Of a stretch of DNA of 64,000 bases, positions 34,617 to 46,448 are shown piece by piece. Positions within the stretch are counted from its first letter, which is position 1, and the number at the start of each line of letters is the position of its first letter. The notes below the pieces were generated by a model. The model did not search any database. It saw nothing but the letters and a program-made list of their open reading frames with translations, and was not told the origin of the DNA. The translations under genes were made by a program, and so were the position numbers. The stretch is from Rhynchosporium graminicola (taxonomy: Eukaryota; Ascomycota; Leotiomycetes; Helotiales; Ploettnerulaceae), in the NCBI GenBank assembly GCA_900074885.1, contig FJUW01000009.1, forward strand, positions 124,001-188,000, in the 5' to 3' direction.

Positions 34617-36317
34617 ACACCCTTGATTGAAGTGGATCCCACCATTCCATGTGCTACCTCGTACCTACCTAGGCTTAATGGCCATTCGTGTCTGACTCCG
34701 TGCAAATCACATCGCGCCATATACGAGCGCCGCGCATCAACGCTTTTCGTACCTACCTATAGGTAGGCAATGCGCGCTTCTTTCGGTAAGTAGGGCTGGC
34801 CCGAGCTCGTGTCAGATCGGCATGACGTTCGACCTTCGACCTTCACGGACCCGATCTTACAAAAACATACAAACATGTGTCCGGCGGCGTTCAAGCCACC
34901 ATCTACAACCGTTTTTGCAAATTTACCACACGTTCATCGGACGTTCGTTCATCGAGGCGATAGAAATGTCGCCATCGGCGAAGTGTAAATAAATCTGCTA
35001 GGTATGATTGACTACCGTGACTCGACTTTAATGTCACATATATATCTCACGACATTACAATGAGTAATATTTGATCTCAAAGTCACCTCCACTTTTAATG
35101 CCTTTACTACATATTATGTCTTTGGGTGATAGATCTACAACGAGCTTGTAAATCGCTTCGCCGCAGACGAATTTCCTTAGCCTTCGTTCCTACTTCATTT
35201 TGCTTTCGAGGCTGACCTATTTCGTGATCCATTAAAGCAAGTCCGTCAAGCGTCCCTCAGTATTGACATCAAAGCCCTGAATTCATCTCATGCGATTACG
35301 ATAAACCATTTCATTCTTTCATGATGATGATTCAGTGATATACTGACTTCGACCTAACACTTCTACAGAGTCGCAAAACCCTCTCGCATTTGATAGGTCG
35401 AATTACGAGGTACGTACAATCCGCCACGCTACTATCAAATACGCCTTTTTATCAGGCCGGAAATAGCTTTCAAGTATTACTCCACAAACTATCCCATATC
35501 TCAGGAGTGAACGTCTAAAAACATAATAGGATATCACGAAAGTAGTACTTCAAAGTCACGTAGTCATTCGATGACTTTCCTTCCATGATGACTTGCCTTC
35601 GCCCCGAGACGCAATTTCCTCAACCTCCAAATCCTATTCTATAGATTTCATTCAGCCTTGTTGGCTAGGTTCCCACTATTGAGCGAACCTCTTCGCGAGT
35701 GCGCACAGACTTACCTAGCTGGGCAATGTAACTCTGACACGAAGGCAGCCGCAGCGTAGCGTGCGGATGGTCATCAGCGACGGAACTGTCCATCCTCGTT
35801 TGTAAACATGTCCCGTCATATCATCGTAATCTTCATAGTTGTATACAGGATGTGATAAAGTTATTCAGTGGCTATCACTTGGTAGTTCCAGGCTCGCGTC
35901 AACATTGTCTCGTCTCGCGTGTCATCGTTTAGTCAGGTTTGACTGTGTCTGTCTGGTCACAGGATCCCGAGTATCACAAACTTACAAAGAGCATATACTT
36001 TGTGAAAGTAGCAGACTTTTTTGTATTCGTCCTGGTTTATAGTACTTGCTAATTGAGGATCCTTCTTCATGTTCCATATTCAAGCAGTTGCAGAGAAGCA
36101 AAAGCTCAAGGATCTGGTCTGAACTAGCTTTGCGACAGAAGATAATATTATTTATGCATTCTTCGGGACGTGGTAATATCATTGAATTCCTGATGGTAAT
36201 CTTTTTACATCTTTTCATAGCTTTTACCTCCTATCTATCAACTCCCATCATATGCAATGGCTGGATGAAATGCATGACACACTAGGTAAGTAACGCAACT
36301 CCCCTTCGCCAAGTAGC

Positions 36318-37925
36318 TTAGGAAGTGCTTGGGTCGAGTGTGACACCATTTGCAATGGTAGCCCATCCGATCAAACGCCAATGCTTCTCAATACGACGAG
36401 ACAACGCAACCTTCTCTCCAACATTCGTGCAAGCTGGACTCGTTAGAACCAACTTAGCGGCATCCTGCTTAACAGCAACAACCTTTGCACCAGTAGCCGT
36501 AGATCCAATGTTCACCATCAGAACCTCGTTCTTCGCCAGCTTGGCAACCTTGGCTTGCTTTCCATCGGCGGTCTTGACACCAAGAAGTCTTCGGAGGAGG
36601 TAGTAGTTGACTTCGATTTCGATGTAGATATCTGGTAGTCTGCCCTTCAGTCCGAGAACGAATCCGACCAGACGATCAGCTCTGCAGAGTGTAGGATCAA
36701 TTCGAGTTCCAACACCGATGAGTCCACCAGGTACTGCGTATTTGAGTGCGTTGTTCTCCGAGTTCAAGGTAATGACTCTGCTGAAAATTGGTGTGCACTT
36801 GATAGCTCCCTTCTCGTCTCTTGTAACGATCCCGGGGCGGATTTCGATCTCGTCTCCTAGCTTTACAACACCGTGCAGAATACTTCCACCAGCAACACCT
36901 CCCTGCAATTCCTCAATTTCCGCACCAGGCTTGTTGACGTCGAATGACCGAATGACGATCATTTGTGGGTCTTGAGTGAAATCTCTCAAAGGAACTGGAA
37001 TCGTATTGACAATAGCCTCATTAACGGCATCAATGTTAAACTTCAGTTGGGCGGAGATGGGAATAATTGGTGCTCCTCCTGCAACGGTTCCTCGGATGAA
37101 CTTGAGGATGTCCAAGTAGTGCGCATTTGCGCCCTCCTCTCGCATCAAATCGACCTTGTTTTGTAAAATGATGATCTTGTCCAACTTCATGATCTCGATA
37201 GCTGCCAAATGCTCGGAGGTTTGAGGTTGGGGGCACGATTCGTTACCAGCGATCAGAAGAAGAGCAGCATCCATGACTGCGGCACCAGACAACATAGTAC
37301 TCATGAGAATATCGTGACCAGGGCAATCAACGAAACTGTGTCCCTATTAGCTATTGCTCCCCTAGAGATATAACAATACTCACGAGACATGGCGCAGTAA
37401 TCTGTATGTGCCGGAGCAACCATCGCGTTCGCATGCTGGGTCGACCTCCTTCTCACTTTTGTAGCTCCTAAAGCATGTAGGTCTTGGACAATCCTCGTTA
37501 TCGCACTTATAGATCTTTGCGTTGGCATAACCAAGCTTGATAGTAATATTCCTCTCCAACTCATTCTTGAATCGAACGGTCTGCACTCCTGAGATAGCCT
37601 TCACAACCGTCGATTTTCCGTGCGCCACATGTCCAATGGTTCCGATATTGATCGTAGCTTGTCGGGCAATAATCTCTGCGGTCAATGGGGTCAAGGATTT
37701 GAGGTCGAGGTCTTTAGGCTCTGTTTGTTCGGGTAGTGTTGGGCGTATTATCGTCGGCGCAGGTTCCTTGTGTGTAGATTTCTTGAGGGCGGATTTTATG
37801 GGCTTTTCTTCAAGATCCTCAACATGGTCATCGAAATCCTGTTGCGCATCCAAACCGGGGGAGCCTGGAGCGGAATCAGAGTCTGAATCCATGTCATTGC
37901 CGTATCTGTCGCCGTTCGCCGCCAT
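36318..37925 (-). CDS. GCD11: translation initiation factor eIF2 subunit gamma
   Basis: Minus-strand exons are 37384-37925 and 36318-37335 (519 aa). This GTPase carries initiator Met-tRNA to the 40S subunit. G motifs are all intact: GHVAHGKST (G1), [13 protein letters not shown] around switch 1, DCPGHD (G3), NKVD (G4) and SAQ (G5). The zinc-knuckle-like loop [12 protein letters not shown]...CERDGC lies before G3 as in eukaryotic and archaeal gamma subunits. Domains II and III follow, ending in the conserved [15 protein letters not shown]. The first about 80 residues form an acidic, Ser-rich extension ahead of the G domain; the yeast protein also has one. The intron splits the codon just before FVDCPGH. 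It diverges from the DUF1640 gene across about 300 bp. Confidence 0.96.
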
Positions 37926-38226
37926 GATGACTCGTGTTATCCTAGATACAGGCTTAAGTACGTAGGGCTTCGACTTGATGGTTTGCGTAGAGCGCGTGTA
38001 TCTGTGGAGGTGCGTGGCGGCTTGAAGAGATCCTTACGGGCTCTCAACGTAGAGTCACAATTGTTTCCTTGGATGGTGGGTGAACTTTGTGCGGGGCTCC
38101 CGAACTTTACCCGACTCAACTTCTGTTCCTTGAAGGTATTAAAAGTTAAGTGCAGCATGTACGCACAATTTCTACGAGATAAAGAGCATCATATTGGGAA
38201 CTGTCGCAGGAATACAACCCTCCAAA
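37926..38226. promoter_or_regulatory. compact divergent promoter (eIF2 gamma / DUF1640)
   Basis: Only 301 bp separate two divergent start codons, so the promoters must overlap. I see no clear TATA box. Confidence 0.5.
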
Positions 38227-39139
38227 ATGGCTACTGCAGGCACAGCCAAAACCCTTCCGAGGTTTCTATTGCCCAAATTGAGCTGGCAAGCTTCGCCTAT
38301 CCAACACAGTACATTCCGACGAGCATTAAGCACTCAGTCGACTTATAACAAGCCTTCAAGAGAACGAAATGAACAAAGGGACAATGGGATCTCTCGAAGA
38401 CTACAGCATGGATTTCAGCGACCGAAGATGAGCATTCTGCAAGACCCAGCACACCAAAGAGCCTTCCACGCTACAGCTCGTCGGTCGCGAGACCACCACT
38501 TCGACACTCTCAAGTTCGTGCAGCGATTGCAAGAAGAGGGCTTTACAGAATCTCAATCAGTGGCTATGATGAAGGTGTTAAGCGATGTGATAGAAGAAAG
38601 GTCAGCATAGCTTCAGCATGAATCTTTGTAGCATTTCCCGACTTTCTAACTGTTTATAGTATTCAGAACCTAACCCGTACTATGGTTCTTCGGGAAGATC
38701 AGGCAAAGGCAACATACGCACAAAAAGTAGACTTCGCGAAGCTGCGTTCAGAACTACTCTCAGCAGACACAGCCGAATCCGCTACCACAAGAGCATCTCA
38801 CGAGCGCTTGACCAACGATTTGGCCAAGTTGAACAGTAGATTAAGGGATGAAGTTGGAAGAACACAGGCATCAGTGAGATTAGACCTAAACTTGGAGAAG
38901 GGACGAATCAGGGAAGAAGCCAACGTACAGGAGTTGAAAATCAAGGAAACGGAAACTAAGATTGAGCAAGAGGTTGCTGGACTACGAGAGAAGCTAGAAT
39001 CTGTCAAATTTTCTACGTTACAATGGCTCATGGGAGTTTGTACGGGTAAGAGATATCTAGTAAATGATTGCTTGATTGATGCTAATGATTGCCAGGTACC
39101 GCTGCCTTGATTCTTGGTGCTTGGAGATTGTTGATGTAG
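38227..39139 (+). CDS. DUF1640 mitochondrial coiled-coil membrane protein (Fmp32/CCDC90-like)
   Basis: Exons are 38227-38600, 38660-39045 and 39096-39139 (267 aa). The N-terminus is rich in Arg, Ser and Ala (LPRFLLPKLSWQASPIQHST; HQRAFHATARRSRDHHFDT), a mitochondrial presequence with a likely processing site. The DUF1640 start is clear (HFDTLKFVQRLQEEGFTESQSVAMM). A long coiled coil follows (EKGRIREEANVQELKIKE...EQEVAGLREKLES). One C-terminal membrane span (LQWLMGVCTGTAALILGAWRLLM) is assembled only by the last 44-nt exon. The family includes yeast Fmp32, linked to cytochrome oxidase assembly and proline use, and animal MCUR1/CCDC90B. The start ATG at 38227 is the first in frame. Confidence 0.92.
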
Positions 39140-39467
39140 AGATACCCATTCGCACTAGATTTTGCATAAAGTATGATAACCTGTTTCCGAGCCCAAAAAA
39201 AATTCATCCGGAAGTTTGCGCCTCCCCGGGAAATGCTCATGATAAAAGGGAACAGTTTGTCATCGAAACCCTGTCGAATCATTTTTGAAGATTGTTGATG
39301 TGACAAGATTTGGGCAAGTGACCACCTGGCAAATGAACAGAGAACTGAGGTGCCTTGGTATCCGGGAGAAGCTGTAAGAAGGTGTAATCTGGATCGAAAG
39401 AGGACAATCCGAGGGCCACGTTGGTTCATGACTTCAAGTCTCATTGCTATTCGCAGCTCAAGGAACA
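39140..39467. other. short convergent intergenic region
   Basis: 328 bp lie between the DUF1640 stop and the end of the CUE/BTB-like gene. It holds only the 3' UTRs. Confidence 0.5.
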
Positions 39468-41672
39468 CTAGATCTCGAAACTTTCATCCGTCAAGGGATC
39501 CGTTAAGCTCGTTCGAGAACAAAGATGTTTGCGGCTATGCTTATAGTTATGGTTAATGCGACCCCACCAAACGTGATGAAACTCATCGAGGAGCTGGGTT
39601 CGATAAACCTCGAATTTCTTGAGCTCTGAATTAAAGCAGAAACGTGCTCTACGGTACGCAGCACGCTGCGCTGAATTCAGGTCGGCGTCGGATTCTGATT
39701 CTGATTCTGATTCTGATCCGGAGCCAGCAATCATATTGCGATCATCACCCGAGTTTTGGAACTCGGCATATGGTCTAATCGAAGCCTGTACGAGTAAGTT
39801 ACAGACTTGGTGGCCTGGTTCGAGATTTTTGAAAGCTTTGGCAATATGGACTCCCTTCAAAGCATCCCGATGCTTGACAAGAAGAGCCTTCAGCTTCGTC
39901 ATAAACGTTGCGCTTGCCTTGCCGAGACTCAGATTGACAGTGCTAGCAAAAATGGCCAAGTCAACAAAAGCTGTGACCTCAATTGTCTTCGATCGCCGCT
40001 GAGTTCGGGTGAGTCGGCCAGTACTGCAGACAGCCCATTGCATCGCCAGGTTGAAAGTCTCGAGGGAGACTTCCGACACCTTCAATGTACGATCGACTCC
40101 AGCTCGAGCCGGATTTTCATCTAGCCAGATTCGGAAACCAGGGATATAACGAAGAAAATTGTCTGCAATCTTGCACGGGTGGACGCCAGAATCTAATTCG
40201 ATCTGAATTCCAGACTCCGAGTGAAGCAGCTTCCTGTCTGTATATCAGCTCTGTCTTTTTCTATCAAAATATATCAAAGTCATTTGTTGCTCACAGCACC
40301 CATTTATCCGCAGCATCGAGCTCGTCCGTATCTTCGCCTTCATCATTCTTGTCACAGCGAACTCGCTTCGATTGACGTCCCTCGTCCTGGGACAACAGTA
40401 AGCATTGTGATATCACGAGAGATGAGAACAACTTACCATAGCAGCAGATCGTCTCTTGTGATTCTCTGGCTTCCTGGCGCGGCTAGGGCCAATGCCAGGG
40501 CTGACACTTCGTTCTTGCTCACCTGCTTCGCTACCTCCAAGACCGAACTGAATTTCTAAGTCTGCAGCTGCAGCCTCCATATTTTCCTCATTGAGCGTAA
40601 GTTCTCTCTCGATTTCATTCCTGCTAGCCTTGGGAAACAGCTCCTTCAAGAATGCCTGCTTGTCTTTGTCGCTAAGTTCAACCTCGGTTTCTTCTTCTCT
40701 GTTGCTTGTCTCGAGAGTCATGTTAACATCACCTTCACCGTTACCCCGGGCAGCATCTGGAGTATTATCCTCTACATCTGAATCTGAAGCTGCCAAAGTA
40801 GCCTCACTCCCAGATTCGGAGCCAGCCGCTCTGTCCTTAGCGAATAATCCGTAAATATCGTCCTCTTCTTCTTCATTATTCTCAAGCTCATTCTTGACAT
40901 TGTTCATGTCAATATCCGACTGGTAATCTTCATCACTGTCAGTCTCGACCTTTGTGGCTGGAACCTCGAGATTATCAGCGAGCTCATTGAAACCCTTCGC
41001 AGCAGGTCGCATTGCAATTGCCTGTTTAGGAGACTGGCTGCTGCTGCCAAATGACGAGCCGGGAGTGAATGCTGGAAGATCCTCTGACTCCGAAGAGGAG
41101 GCTCGAGGGGTAGCGGTGAAGGGATTACATTTGCCGAATCGCTCTGGAAGAAGCTCCGACTTGACAGCCCTGTCTTCGGTAATAGCATCTTTACCTTTTC
41201 CTTTTCCCATTCCTGAACCCTCTAGTTTGTTCGACTCCTTGGTCGTGATAGCGTAATCGTCGAGGATGCGAGAAATCGTGTCCTGCTTGTTCTGACGGCA
41301 GTGATTGTACATTGCGAGGATGTAGCGAGAGCTCTGAAGAGGTAGTACTTTGATAATTTCACATACGTCATCTCTGTTGGCCATGTCGGAAACACCACTG
41401 AGGACAGCATGATCCTCGATCATTTTCTGTTGGTCTCGACGCTCGGGTTTTGGACTGGTAATAAGGACGTCATACGCAAAATCGGCGTTGCCCCCTGCGA
41501 TCTTGAGGGCTGTTTCAATCTCGTCCTTACCCGTATTGCCACCTAGAATTAGGTACAATGAGTCGATTGAAGCCGCGAGCTTGGCGGTGATCCTGCTGCC
41601 AGGTGAGTTGTTGAAAGCCGAAGTGTTGGAAGAGGAGCCTCGACCGTACGGCCAAGGTCTTGCTTGATCCAT
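39468..41672 (-). CDS. CUE-like plus BTB-like domain protein (possible alternative short form)
   Basis: The full model has minus-strand exons 40437-41672, 40295-40386 and 39468-40233 (697 aa). The N-terminal half is acidic and disordered, with a helical segment at residues about 18-120 and an acidic DSDEDYQ/EEEEDD stretch. A CUE/UBA-like helix bundle follows (DKDKQAFLKELFPKASRNEI, then ELTLNEENMEAAAADLE). The last exon looks like a BTB/POZ domain (VHPCKIADNFLRYIPGF; VSLETFNLAMQWAVCSTGRL; FVDLAIFASTVNL). It includes a (Ser-Glu)n tract from a GATTCT-type repeat. If the last intron (40234-40294, donor GTGAGC) is not removed, translation stops at TGA 40291-40293, giving 443 aa without BTB. No ATG exists at the head of the BTB frame, which favours one gene. 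Function unknown. Confidence 0.7.
39693..39718. repeat. GATTCT coding microsatellite
   Basis: About four units of TCTGAT/GATTCT lie within the BTB-like exon and encode alternating Ser-Glu on the minus strand. Confidence 0.85.
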
Positions 41673-43333
41673 ATTGAAGGTTTGCCGCAAGGCCTGGCTT
41701 GAAATGGCTGATGATTCTGGATTAATTGGGTGTAATTGTAAGGAGTTGAGTGCTGGTTATGCGGGACGTAGTAGTCTTAAGTAGCAATTAATCACGCAAA
41801 ACGTGCTTGGAGTGAAACTGATGGTAAGCTCGAGGTCGATGATGAAGTGAACAAGAGAAAAAAAAGCTGAAGTCGAGTTACCAATTGTTGTGTGGAAGAA
41901 GCGACTTTGCTCGTATGGAGTACCTGTGCCGATAGGGCAGAGATGGTGATGCCTCGAAGATGGCCTTGGAGAACAGCTCGGGGTAGCTGTTGAAGAAGGG
42001 AAGGCAAGATGTGGGAGAAGATATGTGAATGCTTGTAGGAGAAGGAATGCCAGAAAGTGACTAGTTCTGTTCAAATCAGACCAGAAAGAGTAACTCAATT
42101 CATATCAAGGTCGATGAAGATTTGCACACTGTGATGATTATGGAGGTAAGTTTGTAGCGCGGGAACCTTGTGGGAAGAAAAGACGAGGAACATACAGGCT
42201 AGCAACTAATCAATCTAACCTTGAAACTTAATGGTCATGCAGCAAAGATAAGAAGTGGTATGGTTGTTGATGTTGTTGCGAGGTGAAAGATCTGAAGAAA
42301 TATTGGGAGCTTTGTTCGAAAGAATGGTCTGCTGTTTCATGGCTGGCAAAAAGTTCGGCTCGCCTTCTAGCTATGCATAGCTAACTCAATATATTTAAAA
42401 GGATTCACCTATCGCAGGTGGAGGGATGTGAGATCTTAATTCTACTTAGCGGTGTTTTTTGTATCTGCTTGTTTACTTCGGTGGCAGATACTCGCTTAAG
42501 ATTTTAGAGTCGGGAAATCCATCGGGCTTATTGCATAACCACCGAAGATTGACCAAAACCGCTCGAAATGATGGTGACTACCGCTTGCCTGGCATGTGGT
42601 TCGAATAAAAGCTAGAGTTTGTTGCGATTCGTATCGCAAGACCTTGCACTGTTGCAACGAGAATCACATAAACTTTGAATTGACTTCGACTCCGCGTGCA
42701 CTGCCCGTGATTAAAGCTTGGAAACTTCTCGAAATTCCAAGACACTAATTTATGTCATAGAATAAACATGAGTTTGAAGGTAGCAATTAGAGATGAACGT
42801 TGCAACATCAGAGATGGCAGAATATGAAATCTGCCTTTTTCTAGAAGAAGTCAGTGAGCCCAAAAAGCGACGGCGATTGATGAAATTTACACACTGCATC
42901 TTGCACATGAATGAGTCACTGAGCATCTTGTAAGCTGTCCATGAGGATAGAATGATCAAGTTCAAGTTTAAATAACAATGTTAGAATTACCAAAGTCGAC
43001 TCGTCCATGCGGCTTCTACTCGCTACTTTGCTTACTTTATTTTACTTTACAAACCAAATGAGAGCAAAATTAGTAGACGAAAACTACCGAAACCCTGATG
43101 TGTGTCCACTCAAAGCAATGGATATTTCAGATGGCTTTCATCACAAGATATTTACCCCTCCAAACGACCCCTCATTCTCGCAAAACAATCGCCGTGCTCC
43201 GAAACTGGCCTAGCGGCCAAATTAGCGGCCGCGCATCCCACAGCAAAATGCTGAGGTTTCCATATGTGAGCGAGCAATAGAGTCAGATTCCTTCAACAAA
43301 CCTTACGACTGTGTCTCCGTTCACTCTTACAGA
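41673..43333. promoter_or_regulatory. divergent intergenic region (CUE/BTB-like / eIF3m)
   Basis: About 1.66 kb lie between divergent starts. A 113-codon minus-strand open frame at 41757-42098 is Ser/Phe/Leu-rich and probably just a long leader. I see no other gene. Confidence 0.5.
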
Positions 43334-44665
43334 ATGGCACCCTCGACATCACAAGTCTTCATTGACGGGACGTTCGCCGATCTCGCCCAGGAACTGGCTG
43401 AATACCTGCACATTGGCCCGGAAATCCAACCCCTCCTCGACGAGAACAAGAAGGATGACGCTCTTAAGAAACTGGTGACCGCATCTCCTGCGCTCAACAG
43501 CTCACCAGAGAAGGAGTTCACCGCTGCCTACAATCTCTTGGTTTACCTTGTGGTTCAGTCTCCAAGCGTCAACATGTTCCTTCCCAGGATGTGCGAGAAC
43601 CTTTCGAAGCCTATTAGTTCTTCCCCAATAAATGGCTCTGGTCTTGCGCTCAACATTCTCACCACAATCTTCAATCTCCTCGAGCCCGACAACGAAGTTC
43701 GCTTCAATGTATTTCAAGCTGTTTTGCGCCTTGTCAAGACCAGCGGCCTCTTTGAAATGTTGCGACCACAGTTGACGAAGCTGGATGCCTGGTTAGCAGA
43801 ATGGGAGGTCGATGAGGAGGATCAGCGCAAGCTTTACTGTCAAATCGCAGATATTGCAGAGGAGTCTGGAGAAGACAAGTAAGTTTTGATATGCTGGGGT
43901 TATCAATTCGACAGTTCTAACGCTCACAGGCAATCCTACCAATATATCCTAAAGGCTCTTCGCACATTCGATCCCAAAGACGCAGAAGAAATTTCCTCCA
44001 GCGAAGCACAAACCATCTCTCTCCGCGCTCTGAAAATCGCCCTACTCTCTAACTCGCACTTCGATTTCCACGATCTAACTTCTCTTCCAACCATCCAAGC
44101 GCTTTCAGACTCTCATTCAACATACTCAGAACTGCTCGAAATATTCGCCGAGAAGGAGCTTGAGGACTACAATGATTTCCGGGACGAGAATGAGGGTTGG
44201 ATCGAGGAGGAGGGACTGGACAACAGCAAACTCCACCGCAAGATGAGACTCTTGACCTTGGCCAGCGTTGCAGCAAGTACCAATAGCCGAGAGCTTGAAT
44301 ATAAGCGCATCGCAAAGGCCCTTCAGATTCCAGCTGAGGACGTCGAGATGTGGGTGATTGATGTTATTAGAGCTGGTCTGATCGAGGGCAAGCTATCGCA
44401 ACAGAAGCAGGTATTTTTGGTCCACAGAACTACATACCGTGTTTTTGGCGAGAAGCAATGGCGCGAAGTTGCGACGAGACTTGACCAGTGGAAGGAGAGC
44501 TTAAGGGCCGTGAAAGAAGTTATCAGCAGAGAGAGACAAGCTGCCGAGGCGCAGAAGGAGCGTGATATGCACGAGGTTGAGAGAAAGGTTGCTGGTGCTT
44601 CAGGCATGAGCGCTGGACGTAGAATTGGGGGACGTGATAACATGGTTGAGATGGGTACTGACTGA
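43334..44665 (+). CDS. translation initiation factor eIF3 subunit M
   Basis: Exons are 43334-43878 and 43930-44665 (426 aa). The PCI domain is visible toward the C-terminus: [13 protein letters not shown], then a winged-helix part ([54 protein letters not shown]). The N-terminal helical repeats are typical of eIF3m rather than the related CSN7: [44 protein letters not shown]. It forms part of the eIF3 octamer core with subunits a, c, e, f, h, k and l, which S. cerevisiae lacks in this form but filamentous fungi keep. The intron is 51 bp with a TCTAAC branch point. The start has a Kozak-like context. Confidence 0.95.
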
Positions 44666-44974
44666 GTAATGACGATCATACATGATTTTTTTCCAGCAGA
44701 CCACATCAATGTGCAAATGACCACTTTGGCAACGGCGTTATCAGAGACGATTGTAACTTGGGAGCATAGCATCTGGCATGATGCGGGATGGATTCTCAAA
44801 CAAAGACTATGATTGGGACGAGATATCCTGGATCGAGAGTCAGATGAAGTGAAATAATAAAATGGCATTGAGCATGCATGCTATGACTACAATCGTGAAG
44901 TTACTAGTGACTACCAATGACCCGCCTTCTATATTCTTCCGGACCTTCTATCCATTAGGACCCAAAGTCCCAAT
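44666..44974. other. convergent intergenic region (eIF3m / UMP-CMP kinase)
   Basis: 309 bp hold the 3' UTRs of two convergent genes. Confidence 0.5.
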
Positions 44975-46031
44975 CTAGAATACCTTACCCAACCTCTTCT
45001 CAAGCTGCTCCCGAGTCTCTTTGTAAACCTCATCGGGAGTTTTCGTAGCCAAAACCTTCACCACTCGCCCCTGGGAAGCGAAATGGTCCACAACTGGCAT
45101 ACTCGTATCCACGAAAGTCTTGAACCTCTTCTGAATACTCTCAGCGTTATCGTCCGTCCGTCCACTAGTCTTTCCCCTCTCTAACAGGCGTCTCTGCATT
45201 TCCGCCTCCGGACAATCAAAGAACAGAACAAACTTGCTCGGGCAAACCGTCTCCTCGAATTTCAGGGCTTGGTCCATCTTCCTCGGGAAACCATCAATCA
45301 GAAATTTCCCCTTATGATCCTTATCCTTATTCACCACCTCCGTCATGGCATTCTCTAATAGCTGGACGGTAACTTCCATGGGCACGATCTTGCCATCCTT
45401 GATGTAGCTCTTGATTAGATCGCCGAATTCGGAACCGGCGCGGTCTTGCTCAGCGCGGAGGAGATCACCAGCTGAGAGATGGGTGAAGTTGTAGTCGCGG
45501 ACTAGGTTGGCGCATTGTGTACCTTTACCTGCACCAGGGCCGCCGAGGACGAAGAGTACGGTTACGTTTTCAGGGGAAAAGGTTGGTGTGTCTTTCTTGG
45601 GGGCAGCGATCTGCTCGGTGGTTGGAGGCATGTCTGTAGGGTGTTACGTTAGTGAAGCTGTTCCAAAGAAATCCTTTACTTGACATGAGCTCGATGATGG
45701 GTAGCTGTTTCCTCCAGAAATTAAGGTTGACCCCAACAGCTTCATAGCTTGCCACTTTCCATTAAAAGGGTTTCGATCTTCACTACGTACCGACTCTACT
45801 CCTGACCATCAGAGCATACGCTCCAGATCCAGCAACTACAATACCGACAAACGGCCAGATCTTCAAGGGGCTCGAGTTCGGATTGCCAGAAGCGTAGCCA
45901 CGTCTTGTAGCTGGAGTTGGATTACGAATTGAGCTCCTAAACGAAGTTCGACTTGTGGAGTTCAGAGATCGAGGGAAAGAAGAAGCTTGGCAGAAGCGCC
46001 GTGTGAACAGTCGTGGGAGTGGGTGTGCCAT
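44975..46031 (-). CDS. URA6: UMP-CMP (uridylate) kinase with N-terminal membrane/mitochondrial extension
   Basis: Exons on the minus strand are 45791-46031 and 44975-45633 (299 aa). The C-terminal about 215 residues are a full short-lid NMP kinase: P-loop LGGPGAGKGTQC (110-121), HLSAGDLLRAE, the DGFPRK nucleoside site, and CPEAEMQRRLLERGKTSGRTDDN as the lid and Arg motif. The first exon encodes a separate N-terminal extension, Arg/Ser-rich with no acidic residue (MAHPLPRLFTRRF), ending in one hydrophobic span (IWPFVGIVVAGSGAYALMV, 58-76). The join G|AC puts Asp before Met, and Met82 (ATG at 45631) lies 2 nt inside exon 2 and would start the cytosolic enzyme alone. The intron is 157 bp, longer than most here. 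Confidence 0.9.
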
Positions 46032-46448
46032 CTTGTTGCAGCTGACTGGGTTTGTATGAGATGCAGCGTGACGACGTGCAGGAAGCTTGAAATGGAGGTT
46101 TCAATAAGACGGTCTTGGCACGCGGAAATAAATATCGCTAAGACTTACCGATATTACATCCACCTCCTTCTATGACAAGTATTATCCGCGAATTATGTGC
46201 ACACTTTCAATAAAAATCGTTCAGATATCGAAAGTTTGTTGTTGACTCTACTTTTGCTTATATCAAGGCCATGCTTTCAAGGGAACGCATTCGTTATGAG
46301 CGCGGGGATGAATGGCATGAATACCAGACTCTTACAAAATCGTTATTACAAATTTAGGAGAGCAATGGTCTTGTTGCTCATCAAAATCAATATCTACATT
46401 CCTCAGCAGTCTCTGCAAGTATGTATCGACCATCTCTAAGTGAATATA
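46032..46448. promoter_or_regulatory. URA6 promoter / ECM29 3' region
   Basis: 417 bp lie between the start of the kinase gene and the stop of the upstream gene on the same strand. I see no further feature. Confidence 0.45.

Larger units (their letters stand above)
33736..36317. other. intergenic region with microsatellites upstream of the MFS gene
   Basis: About 2.6 kb include the MFS promoter and the eIF2 gamma 3' UTR. Four short tandem repeats are listed separately. Beyond 34650 the sequence is unremarkable and I see no gene; short open frames at 35839-36285 have no signature. Confidence 0.5.

Noticed and set aside
41757..42098. 113-codon minus-strand open frame upstream of the CUE/BTB-like gene
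   Set aside because: Ser/Phe/Leu-rich reading of a probable 5' leader; a true upstream coding exon could not be joined in phase.
45570..45755. Separate small gene between kinase exons
   Set aside because: It is the intron and leader region of the UMP-CMP kinase gene read out of frame.
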